Source: Dipteris shenzhenensis (taxonomy: Eukaryota > Polypodiophyta > Polypodiopsida > Gleicheniales). From it: DNA of 64,000 bases. Made by a program: the position numbers and the translations under genes. Below are positions 42,350 to 52,497 of the stretch, one piece after another. Positions within the stretch are counted from its first letter, which is position 1; each line of letters begins with the position of its first letter. The stretch is from assembly GCA_047967505.1 (NCBI GenBank), contig CM106540.1; one strand, given 5' to 3'. The notes under the pieces are model-generated. The model was not told the origin of the DNA and made no database searches. It worked only from the letters and a program-made list of their open reading frames with translations.

Positions 42350-42925
42350 GGAGGACATCTCTTACTCCTAAGAGATCTATTTTTATTATTCCTACAACTT
42401 GATGTATTTTGGGGTCCTCTGCCCTAGGTAGTCCCCCTAAAATGATATGTATTGAGTGTTTGGTTGCCATTGAGTCTAAAGGTCCTCTGCCTTGGATAGT
42501 CCTCCTAAAAAGATCTATTGGTTTTCCTATTTTGGTGTGTGGCTTCCTAACATGTCTTGTTATGAAGCCAAGGGGGGATGTACTGTGGGAGCCATGTATT
42601 GACTTTAATAGGTTTAGAGGGGGATGTATTGTGGGAGCCATGTATTGGCTTTGATAGGTCTCGTTATCAGACCTGGCCAAGTTCCAAAATGTTGGTCTAT
42701 TCCTAGACCTATGAGCTGGCCATGCAGCCATGTTATAAAGTGAGCCTCTGAGCATGTTGAGTCTCAAGCCATTAAAGTGCTTGGATCAACCTCTGAACAC
42801 GCTCAGACTTTAGCCTCTGAGTTACATAGGGTGCACAGCTTGATGACCGTCATTGTCATGTTCTGTTCTTATGTTCTGTTCTTGGTTTCATTCCAATAGT
42901 CTCTCACCTTGCCTTCATGGGGGGG

Positions 42926-43228
42926 TGTTGGAATATGAAGCCAAAGTGAGTAAAATATGAGTGTACTAGTGGTTTTATAGTCTAGTGAGTCCTAGACATG
43001 CCACGTGTCATATTGGGAGATATCCCATAGACATTGTGACTTTCTAGAGTCTAGTGCCACACTATATATTGTTGTACTTATCTATTATCTAACATATCAG
43101 TCAACATCAAGCTATCAATACATTGTGAGTATTTTGGTTATTGCCTTGCACTTGTACTTTCCTTCCTTTCCATTTTGCCTTTCATTATGCTTTCCATTCT
43201 GTTCCTAGCTAGCTACCATGTCTCTTCA
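42926..43228 (+). repeat. Right LTR of the non-autonomous element
   Basis: 303 bp, preceded by a run of seven or eight G (polypurine tract) and followed by AGCTC and the rest of LINE-2 copy C. Confidence 0.88.
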
Positions 43229-43790
43229 AGCTCTACCTCTAACAAGGGCGATAGTCACCCCGTCGGTTGCGCTCTCAACTTGAACATGGAGAGAATGTCC
43301 CCGAGTGTAATATGTGCATCAACCCTCTTCCTGAGCTGCCGTGTCATTGGCTCTCCAGAGCTATCTCTGAATAGATAATAAAATGGTCCTCAAATCTCAT
43401 AATAAACTGGACATCTGAAGATGAAATAATCCTCCGAACCTCCTATAGGCCACACAAAGTGCATAAGCATCACTTCCTAGGTAGACCCTCTGCCCGACCA
43501 CTCTCAATACGGAGTCTATGTGAAGAGACCTAGACCTACCCAATGGAGATCCTCAATGAATGGGGTAAATGAATCCGTGTATATCCTAGTGGATCAATAA
43601 GCCCTGCATCCAAGATATGTAGGCAATGATCTCTATAGAAGCTAAGCTTCACTGGGAGCTCAAATGGTTCCAACCAGGTCCGAAATGTGTGTAGTTGCAA
43701 GAGATCCTCATGTATGGCCAGGTTGACCTCATGATACGGGAGTGGGGAAAAGGGGCAAAGGCAAGTATCAAAGCATAACACTACCCACGA
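43229..43790 (-). mobile_element. LINE-2 copy C, ORF2 C-terminal part (right part)
   Basis: From 43781 leftward the frame reads DLLQLHTFRTWLEPFELPVKLSFYRDHCLHILDAGLIDPLGYTRIHLPHSLRISIG, matching copy A nearly word for word. The zinc-knuckle region follows with a broken frame at about 43540-43400. It continues across the LTR insertion into the 3' end at 34274-34601. The copy seems truncated near 43790. Confidence 0.78.
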
Positions 43791-44744
43791 TCAAAGCTAA
43801 CATCCAAAAATGTTACAAGCCTAAATACTTTCAAAAATGGGATTTGAAGCGCCCCCTTAGGATTCTGAACTTCTTAGCCTTGAATATCTCAATATGCACA
43901 TAACCGATTGCACATGGGATTATCAAGAGCCCACCACCTACGTGGTAGCATGTGACAAAAAAGGGTCATTTCACTATGAATCCACCAGCTTTACACACAT
44001 TTTTAACCAATGTTTGGCCTTCTAAGTTAGGTCCAAGGTGAATGCTTATGCTTCAACAATATAGTTCCCTTTTGTTATTGACATGCTTTTTTCATTGCAT
44101 CACCATATCTTCTGGAAAAGGATGCCACATTTCTTTGAGAGAGAAACTTTAAAGATACATCCAAGATGTGCTTGATAACACTAATGCTATGTCAATAAAA
44201 AACATATTCACAAATGGCATTCAACAAAGGGATTGCATAGCAAAGAGTTCAAATTTTCTTTTGTTTCAATTCACAACATTCATAAGCAGTACTCTTCAAC
44301 TAGCATTCTCATAGAAGCATATAGAAGCAAGCTCGTTCATTACCACATCATACGAAGTGTTCCTCCTGGCACAGCTCACACACTCTACCCCTCCACCATC
44401 CAAAAGAATGTAGGAAGATATAGATGCAATACAACCACAATGCAAACTCTGCAAAACACTAGAAAATGCCAATACATGTTATTAACAATCACATACACAG
44501 ATGACCTAAGACCAAAGAAAGTTTCATTTTGATTGCATCAAGTGATATAATGCAAGAAAGTTTTCCTTTGATTGCATCAAGTGATATGATGCATGTTTAC
44601 ATACGGTTGGATTACTATATGCGTAGAAGAGCTGCATAAGATGGCTTGCCAACAACGAGATCCATACCCTCAAATAAAGTACATAATATTAAATCTACAA
44701 CTACATTCGTTCTACATACTTCCTATAATTCACTCCAGAAGTTC
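43791..44744. other. AT-rich stretch, no gene recognised
   Basis: Only short frames. A roughly 40-bp unit ending GATTGCATCAAGTGATAT occurs twice at about 44513-44592. Confidence 0.4.
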
Positions 44745-45700
44745 CATTCAATCAAAAAATCCAAACGTTGGTGGATCTTAAAGCCCTTACCTTGACAAAC
44801 CTCTTAGATAATAATCTCAAATCTGAGTTATGAAATGCTGCCAATACATTGAGTTCCATCAACAAGAGAACACCTGAATCGCATAGCTGTTTGGTCTAGG
44901 ATGTAGGGTTCTTCTAGGTCTGTTTGACCAAGAGGACGATCTTTCTCAAAGAGTGGAGAGGCTGTCCTTTCTTTTTTGAGACCATCAAAGGCATGACGTG
45001 GCATTTCCAGCCAAAGTCCTAGTTCTTATCTAGTTTCTAATTTCTTCAGAGTCATTGAGTGATATTTTATCACGGGTTTTTCATGCTCTGCATGATGTAT
45101 CTTTGCCTTGAGTTTCTTCTCTCAGCAATTTCTTTCCAATTTAATGGACGTCTATTTCAAGGGAAAAAAAAAAAGCACATGACTCATTTCCTCTCAGAAA
45201 GAAAACTAGACACTGCTCTTGCGTAAGGAAACAAAAAATGCAAAAGACAAAGAACATATAGCACAATTTCATGAATATTAAAAAATAGTAGGTGTCCATA
45301 AATTCTTAAATTTGACTACCATATATCATATGAAGAAAAAAACTCAAGACATTTTGTTGCACTTGTGCATTGCAAAAGCATCCTTACTGTCAAGGAGGTT
45401 TTTTGTGCAAGAATCTCATAAACTTCTCTATGTGCTAACCAATCTCCTCATTTATTTTACTTTATACTCTGTGCTTTAGTAAATTCAATGATAATCAATT
45501 AATGGCTCTTCAACACTAAGAAGATTGAACCTATACATGATATCTATAGAGTCCACATGAAGTGGAAGGGATATTTGGCTCCTATCAAAGAAGTCATGAA
45601 CTCGATCCAAATAGCTGCCCTTCACTAAGACCAATCTAAACAGAGTGATTATGGCTTTCCAACAACAAGATCTATAACCTCGAAAAAAGCACATGAAGAT
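44745..45700 (+). repeat. Duplicated AT-rich block, copy 1 (carries LINE L1e)
   Basis: Leaving out L1e, this block aligns in order with 46365-47240. Shared landmarks are TCTTAAAGCCCTTA.CTTGACAAACC, the CACATGACT.ATTTCCTCT segment, the ACAAAGAACATATAGCA segment, CAAGAATCTCATAAACTTCTATG, and the AAGAAGATTGAA..TAT.CATGATATCTATAGAG end. No protein homology. It may be an unrecognised non-coding element or an old segmental duplication. Confidence 0.6.
44885..45173 (+). mobile_element. LINE L1e, very short 5'-truncated copy, poly(A)-tailed
   Basis: About 290 bp holding the last codons of an L1-type ORF2 (SQRVERL and the degenerate WHFQPK tail), a 3' UTR like those of L1a and L1b, and an A run at about 45162-45173. 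The related block at 46365-47240 lacks it and reads straight across the site. The flanks share an imperfect 9-bp duplication, AACACCTGA and AGCACATGA. Confidence 0.65.
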
Positions 45701-46364
45701 ATCGATGCCACAGCCACCCAAGATATGGACGTCACATGGACAGCATTTTGAGGTGCTGACATGGCTCATAAGCCATGTGGATCTGTAAGGACATTTACTG
45801 ATGATGATGCAGCAGTATGAACACGCTGATGTGGCATACAGGCCACATCTGCACGTTCTCAAATTATGTAGACATGACGTTGCACAACTATCACATGGCA
45901 AGTCAGGCCCTTATGTCAGCTACACATCAGCAGCAGGTTGCCACAGGCCAGCTGTGGTCGGTTTTGCCCTAGAGCTGGTCTGCCTGGCCCTGCCATTGCA
46001 TGGGCAAATATTACCGTGGGTTGCACTCTCACTCTCCATTAAGTGTCTCTTCCCTCTTCATCACTTGAAGAGAGCAAGAGTGTTCAGGCATTGTGTATTC
46101 CAGAGCACTCCTTCACTTCCCGTCTCAACAGTTGTGTAAGGAAGGCTCTGACATCCAATAGAGTAGAGTACGGTTTCCAATTGCTGTACCTGTGTGGAGT
46201 TTCAGTTTTCAGCCTGATTGGGCTGTGCTTATACAGATCTACATTGTCTCTTTCTATCCCTCTCATGTGTGAACCATTCTTGGTTAAAGATTGTTTCCAC
46301 TTTAGTGCATTACATGCATCTTGAATTCTCACATATTTCCATGGCACCTTTTTTCCAAAGTTCG
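45701..46364. other. No gene recognised
   Basis: Unique sequence between the duplicated blocks. Open frames up to 138 codons on the minus strand (45901-45485) are cysteine-rich but have no recognisable domain. Confidence 0.35.
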
Positions 46365-47240
46365 TCCAATCAAACAATCCATATGTTGAATCTTAAAGCC
46401 CTTAGCTTGACAAACCCTCTTAAATAACAATCTCAACGTGTTAAAACTCAATTATAAATGATGCCTATTCATTTAGGAGTTCCACCAACAAGAAAACACA
46501 TGACTTACTTCCTCTAAGGAAGAAAACTAACCACCGCTCTTATGTAAGCACACCAAAAATACCAAAGACAAAGAACATATAGCATAGTTTTTGTGAATAT
46601 GAAAACTCAACATTTGACTACAATAGTATCATATCAAGTAAAAATCAAGACCTTTCATTGCACTTTTGTATGCAAGAATCTCATAAACTTCTATGAGGTT
46701 CCAACTTCCAACCAATCTCTCTCTTTCATTCTCCTTTCCCCCCCCCTTCTCTTGGCTATTTCCTTTATTCTCCTTTGTACTCCCTGCTCTAGTAAATTCA
46801 ATGACAATCAATTATCAATGAAGAAAACTAACCACCACTCTTATGTAAGCACACCAAAAATACCAAAGATAAAGAACATATAGCATAATTTTTGTGAATA
46901 TGAAAACTCAACGTTTGACTACAATAGTATCATATCAAATAAAAATCAAGACTTTCCATTGCACTTTTGTATGCAAGAATCTCATAAACTTCTATGAGGT
47001 TCCAACTTCCAATTCATTCTCCTTTCCCCCCCCTTCTCTTGGCTATTTCCTTTATTCTCCTTTGTACTCCCTGCTCAAGTAAATTCAATGATAATCAATT
47101 GATCAATCTTCATTGCTAAGAAGATTGAATCTATGCATGATATCTATAGAGGTCAATGAAGTATGCATGAGCTGAAAGGTGTCTTTGGCTCCTATGAAAG
47201 GAAATAATCTTAGTCATGAACTCAATTCAAATAGCCGTCC
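46365..47240 (+). repeat. Duplicated AT-rich block, copy 2, with 301-bp tandem duplication
   Basis: Counterpart of 44745-45700 without the LINE. Inside it a 301-bp unit starting GAAGAAAACTAACCACC is tandemly repeated at 46519 and 46820; the second copy has a few substitutions and a short deletion. Confidence 0.75.
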
Positions 47241-47482
47241 CTAAGTCTGATCTTAATAAAGTGATCCATTCACAAGTACTCCTTCTTATAGCTTCCCATC
47301 ATCGTGTCACCCTTAACCATTATATCATTAGTAGACCAAAACTAGCCAAGAACTCAATTCAAATAGCCTTCACTAAGTCTGATTCAAATAAAGTGATCCA
47401 TTTCACAAGTACTACTTCTTATAGCTTCCCATCATTGTGTCACCCTTAACCATTATATCATTAGTAGACCAAAACTAGCCAA
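47218..47482 (+). repeat. 132-bp tandem duplication
   Basis: GAACTCAATTCAAATAGCC begins at 47218 and 47350, and the two copies stay similar to ACCAAAACTAGCCAAG. No coding content. Confidence 0.8.
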
Positions 47483-47559
47483 GAATATAACTTTAAAATT
47501 CTTGAAAATTTGAGGTGACATACACCAACATGACCAGAAGCATCTTAGGCTGACCTAAG

Positions 47560-49200
47560 AAGATAGTGTATTTTAAAATGTCATGACTGGTAAATCACCA
47601 TAGCCATCAACTAGACCATAAAGATCGGGCTCTGCATCAGCCCTATAGTGTAAACCATATCCAAGTGTATGCTTGACATACCACATGATCCTACAAACTG
47701 CATCCAAGAGTGGCTTCCTGGGTGATTACATAAACTGGCTAACTAGTCCGACTGCATAGCAGAGATCCAGACGAGAAATGGTGAGAGGAATCAAGCTTCC
47801 TACCATTCTCCAATACATGTTCGGATCCTCTATCTCATCATCTATATGTGATGACAACTTAGCATTCAGATCAAGCAGTGTACTCATTGGCTTGCATGCG
47901 GTCATGCCATACTTTGCAAGCATGTCTAAAGCATACTCATGCTGCAACATCCATGCGTCATCACCTTCCTTGATGACCTCTATGGCAAGGACAAAACACA
48001 ACTCTCCAAGATCTTTCATCTCAAACTCAGTTTGCAACTGAGCTATGAGGTGCTCATTGTTTCCTCTGACTATGAGATCATCCACATACAAAATGATCAG
48101 CACCTTGTCACTCCCTTGACCAATGTAAAGAGGAATGGGTCAACTGGACATGCATAAAAATCCAATTGCTACAAATAAGTAGTTATGCGACCATGCCAAG
48201 ACCATGGGACTTGCTTCAAGCCATAAATTGTCTTATGCAACTTGCACACTTTGTGCACATATCCATAACTTGGTGGCTGCTCCATATAAACCTCTTCCGA
48301 TAACTCTCCATTCAAGGACGTGCTCTTAACATCCATCTGATGCATTTCCCAGCCATTAGTTGTCTAAACGAACTAAAAAATCTTAGGCGTACGTCCGATG
48401 GTACATGCGATACCCCAAAAAAAAGACATAGATTTTAGAGTTATGGAGTAAGTACTTGTACAAGCTTTAAAACTTGTACAAACATGTAATATAGGTGCTT
48501 GATGGAGATGAAGAGGGACAGAGATGAATTCAGATGCTTGATGCAACTTGAGCCTCGTCACTTGTTGGAGATGGAGAAGGGAGAGTCAAGACTCAGAGTC
48601 GGAGATAGATGCTTAGTGTGAGAACATAGTGAAGAGAGAGGGGGTTTATATGGAACCTTGCCATTTGGGAGGCCCAAAATCAGTTTGGCAGAACCACCAC
48701 CAATAACAAAACCAGTCATCCAAAAAAAAAAAAAAGAACACACACACACACACATACGGATCGTATGGTACCATACGGAACAGAACGGAACGTTCCGTAC
48801 ATTGAATGAGGGCAACCATGCACCGGGCTAAAGTTCAGCATACCCTTTAGCAACCAAACGGGCCTTGTACCTGCTTACACTGACCATTTGCATTATGTTT
48901 CACCTTGTAAACCCATTTGCAGCCTATGACATTCTTGCCTTCAAGCTAAGTCTACACGCGAGCATGTTCCCTGTTGCTCCAAAGCATGCATCTCTTCATT
49001 CATGGCATGCATCTATTGCGGTTGCTCAATGGCATCCTCAAACTTCTCAGGTTCCTTATATTGTAACACGTTTGTCACATAGGCATGGTTCAATATCACA
49101 AACCCATCACATGTAATCCTTTGCACTGGGTATCTCACTCGTGTGGACCCACGAGGTAGAGTTCTTGGCCGATGTACCTTCAGCAAGCATATCCTCAATG
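47560..49200 (-). pseudogene. copia-2: Ty1/copia reverse transcriptase-RNase H, broken
   Basis: Reading right to left: EPEKFEDAIEQPQ, stop, MHAMNEEMHALEQQGT, then (shifted) KNVIGCKWVYKVKHNANG and VAKGYAEL; a gap filled by a hAT-like element (48364-48820); WEMHQMDVKSTSLNGELSEEVYMEQPP and VCKLHKTIYGLKQ; another shift; LIILYVDDLIVRGNNEHLI with the catalytic YVDD; FEMKDLGELCFVLAIEV, MVGSLIPLTISRLDLCYAVGLVSQFM and YVKHTLGYGLHY. About 40 codons next to the hAT-like element are missing. It is on the same strand as gypsy-3, which it truncates at about 49190. Confidence 0.85.
48364..48820 (-). mobile_element. hAT-like non-autonomous element, copy 1 (one end deleted)
   Basis: This matches copy 2 (51984-52497) for most of its length, from CTAAACGAACTAAAAAATC to GAGGGCAACCATG. 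The terminal roughly 51 bp at the left end of copy 2 are missing here, together with about 120 bp of the copia gene beside it, so a deletion took the left terminal repeat. The right end contains the perfect palindrome CGTATGGTACCATACG and lies directly next to the copia frame. No transposase is encoded. Confidence 0.7.
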
Positions 49201-51130
49201 ACCTGATTGACCCTTTCAATTTGACCATCACTCTGTGGATGATCCGCCGTACCCATATTCAAAGTAATTTCCAACCTCATAAACATAGCCCTCCAAAAAT
49301 GGCTATTCAATTTGCTATCCTAGTCACTAATACCGGCCGATAGCCCATACAATCTATAGATATGCTCCACAAATAGCCTTGCTATTTCTAGAGTTATAAC
49401 CTCTTCATTGGTTAGAATAGAATGAGCCATCATGGTCAACCGGTCCACAATAACCCACACTGACTCGTGCCTCCTCTGTGTTCTAGGTAATCCAACAATG
49501 AAATCCAAGGAGCTACTTTCCCATTTGTCAGATGGAATCTCCAAGGGATGGAGACCTACTACCTTAAGGCATTCAGCCTTATTGACCTAGCATTTTTTGC
49601 ACTTGAATATATAATCTTAGACATCCTAATCTATTCCACGCCAAAAGAATTGTCTATTCAGAAATGTGTGTTCTTTTAATTCTCGAGTGCCCACCACTCA
49701 GACTATCATGAGGCTCAAAAAGAATTTGGTGCCTAATGTCATTGTTATCCGAGACACTAACTCTACCCTTGTAGAGCAGTAGCCATCTTCAATACTATAT
49801 TTTTTTCAATTAAGCTCTTTATCACCAACCTATGGTGTGTCATCATTTTCATGTGAATCTTCAATGAAAGCTCCTTGATTTGTTGAATCCCTCCTCATGA
49901 TTGCTTTCCATGTTTCAGGAAACTCACATTTTCATTTGAAGGACTTGACGAAATCATATTAGAATTAAGTAAAACCCAATTTATTCTTCGACTTATGCAA
50001 TCTGCTACCACATTAAATTTTACCTTTCGATATGTCAATTGGATATCAAATTCTTGCATTACTTCAGCCCACCTAGCTTTTCTTCCTTTAAGCTCGACTT
50101 AATGCTTTGTTGATCAAAAAGAATCTCAAATTTGGCACCATACAAATAGTGCCTCCATTTCTTTAAAGCATAAACTATAGCATACAATACTTTCTAAGTA
50201 ATTCCGTTGAGCACGGTCTAACTTTTTACTTTCAAAAGCCACTAGTCGACCCTTTTGTAAAGTACTGTCCCAACAACAAAATCATTGGCGTCTCTTTCAA
50301 CCACAAATGGTTCATTCGGATCCACTACTTTTAAGACAGAAATTGATGCTATAGCTACTTTGAACTTTTCAAAATCTTCTTTTGAGTCTCATCCCATGTG
50401 AAGGTACTTCCCTTCCCGCCTTAGCATAGTCTTGATATCTCCTATAAAATCTTGTTTTACTATAGATGAGGATATCATCTAAGAATACTACAGCAAGTTT
50501 TCCTAAATATGGCCTCAAGACACTATTCATTAGTGTCATAAAAAATGCTAGAGCATTTATGAACCAAATGGCATTACTTTAACTGATAATTGATAATGCC
50601 CGTACCTAGTACGAAATGATGTCTTAGGGACATCCACTTCTCTAATTTGCACTCCATGATATCCCAATCCTAAATCAATTTTAGTAAAATATTTTGCCCC
50701 TTCCAATTGATCAAAGAGCTCATCAATGCAAGGCATAGGAACTTACTTTTTGTTGTGCTTTTATTTAAAGCCCGGTAATCTATACATAATCGCATAGTAC
50801 CATCCTTTTTCCTTACCAATAAAAAGACCAAGGTGAGCTACTTGGTTTAATTTGGCCCTTTCTAAGATATTCTGTTCATTGTCTTTCGATCTCGCGCTCT
50901 TCCTTTTGGCTAAGTCTATATTGTGGTATACAAACAAGGGTAGATCCAAGCCTTATATCTATATTATGATCTACTTCTCTCTCAAGAAGTAAACCATCAA
51001 GCAAACCAGACCGAGAAACATCTTTAAATTCAACCATTAAATCATTGAAAGAAGATTTATACTTTTTAACAACATTTTTTAAAAAAATTACTCCTTTCAT
51101 ATGCAAAAGAAATCACCAACAAAAGTAAGT
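49190..51130 (-). pseudogene. gypsy-3: Ty3/gypsy polymerase and integrase, heavily decayed
   Basis: From the right: FNDLMVEFKDVSRSGLLDGLLLEREVDHNIDIRLGSTLV and YRLSQKEEREI (pre-polymerase), then RNA-template motifs ([40 protein letters not shown]), RNase H-like VVERDANDFVVG and LKKWRHYLYGAKFE, and the integrase with ESSSLDFIVGLPRTQRRHESVWVIVDRLTMMAH and HPQSDGQIERVNQVIEDML. Many stops and frame changes. It differs from gypsy-1 and gypsy-2. Its gag and 5' end probably lie at about 51130-51581 and 53397-53950, separated by the LINE L1f. The 3' part is cut by copia-2. Confidence 0.75.
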
Positions 51131-51581
51131 TTACAAAGATATACCTCCCATTAAATTACTCCTTGCCATTACACAACTAAGGGAGAATTAGGTACATCAT
51201 GTTCTCCCTGAATCTGGAAGACTCTATACTATCGCAAAAATGATGGAGTTATATAAATAAATCTGCTGCAAGCTATGCCCAAGGCTATATAACCATTCTC
51301 GACCAAGAAGAACATCTATTCTGTCGAGATGCATATTTCAAAATCCAAGGCATCTTGATGACCTGGAGAAGCTCTCAAGCACAAGTCGGATATATCCTCA
51401 ATATCTAGTCCTGAAACACGCAACTCCTATTCCACCAAGTCCAGCTCAACTAAGGTAAGCCATCCCAAACTCGCGATTCAGCTCTCCTCCCTTCATCATC
51501 TTCCGTTCTAGATCACATGTTTATTCCAGCCAGTTTGCCTCCATCTCCAATAGGAACATATTTGAAGCCATTAGAATGAAG
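51131..51581 (-). other. Probable gypsy-3 gag-protease remnant
   Basis: No clear motif. Position between gypsy-3 polymerase and the L1f insertion suggests it is decayed gag or protease sequence of the same element. Confidence 0.35.
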
Positions 51582-51932
51582 AACCTAGAATAGACCTTCT
51601 TTTCTTTTTCTTTTTTTTTTGGCAAAGAAAGGAACCTTCTATTAATGCTTGAAAAACTTCATACAAAACAGCAGCCCCGAAGGTGCTGAGTATGGAGAAA
51701 AACCAGGAAAAGGCTGACAGAAAACCGGACTGTTCCAGAGAAACCCAGCTCACTACCTAGGGAATCTCTGGTACCGGGGCTAACAGCCAAGTGGGGGGAC
51801 TATACAACTAGCGAATCCCTCGCGAAGTGAAGATGTAGAAGACTCCTGCAGGCCAAGCCTTGTAGAAACGAGCTTGCCGCTCAATAGTCGCTCTAGAGCC
51901 TGGAGTCCCACACTCCCAAGTGGAGCGTAGAG

Positions 51933-52497
51933 CATGGTTGACACGATCACGTTCAATGCATACCGTTTGATATTAGTATGGTACTAAACGAACTAAAAAA
52001 TCTTAGGCATACGTTTGATGGTACATTCAATACCCAAAAAAAAAGACAAAGATTTTAGAGTTTTGGAGTAGGTACTTGTACAAGCTTTAAAACTTGTACA
52101 AAACATGTAATATAGGTGCTTGATGGACATAGAGGGAGAGAGATGAAGATGCTTGATGCAACTTGAGCCTCGTCACTTGTTGGAGATGGAGAAGGGAGAG
52201 TCGAGACTCAGAGTTGGAGGCAGATGCTTAGTGTGAGATCATAGTGAGGAGAGAGGGGGTTTATATGGAACCTTGCCATTTGGGAGGCCCAAAATCAGTT
52301 TGGCAGAACCACCACCAATAACAAAACCACTCATCCAAAGCAAAAAACAAAAACAAAAACAAACAAACAAAACAAACCAGAAAAACCACCCCCACAAAAA
52401 AGAAAAAACAAAAACCAAAAAAAAAACCCCCCCAAAAAAAAGAACATAACATACGGATCGTATGGAACGTTCCGTATGTTGAACGAGGGCAACCATG
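51933..52497 (-). mobile_element. hAT-like non-autonomous DNA transposon, copy 2 (complete)
   Basis: 565 bp flanked by a perfect 8-bp target duplication GCGTAGAG (51925-51932 and 52498-52505). The ends are inverted: both strands start CATGGTTG and share CGTTCAA and CATAC further in, with small gaps. Eight-base target duplications and short terminal repeats point to the hAT superfamily. No transposase is encoded. It lies in the ORF2 frame of L1f, and without it that frame is continuous. An A- and C-rich low-complexity stretch lies at about 52335-52442. Confidence 0.85.
52255..52310 (-). promoter_or_regulatory. Promoter-like segment in the hAT-like element
   Basis: On the minus strand GGGCCTCCCAAATGG is followed by CCATATAAACCCCCTCTCTC, which resembles a TATA box with a pyrimidine-rich start region. 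The same segment is kept in copy 1 (about 48647-48695). It may be the relic promoter of the parental transposase gene; activity is not shown. Confidence 0.35.

Larger units (their letters stand above)
34602..43228 (+). mobile_element. Non-autonomous copia-like LTR element (LARD/TRIM-like) interrupted by gypsy-2
   Basis: Direct LTRs (34602-34912 and 42926-43228) begin TGTTGGAATATG and end CTCTTCA. They are flanked by a perfect 5-bp target duplication AGCTC (34597-34601 and 43229-43233). A primer-binding site lies 2 bp after the left LTR and a G-rich polypurine tract directly before the right LTR. Without gypsy-2 the element is about 2.28 kb, with about 1.67 kb of internal sequence that contains no gag or pol homology. 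It must have depended on proteins from another element. Copia affinity is inferred from the LTR ends and primer site. Confidence 0.88.

Noticed and set aside
46519-47482. Regular repeats as a possible CRISPR array
   Set aside because: Units are long (301 and 132 bp), directly adjacent without spacers, and the DNA is plant nuclear.
48558-48815. Frame FVIGGGSAKLILGLPNGKVPYK, present in both hAT-like copies as a possible conserved peptide
   Set aside because: Conservation equals that of the surrounding non-coding DNA and there is no start codon or domain.
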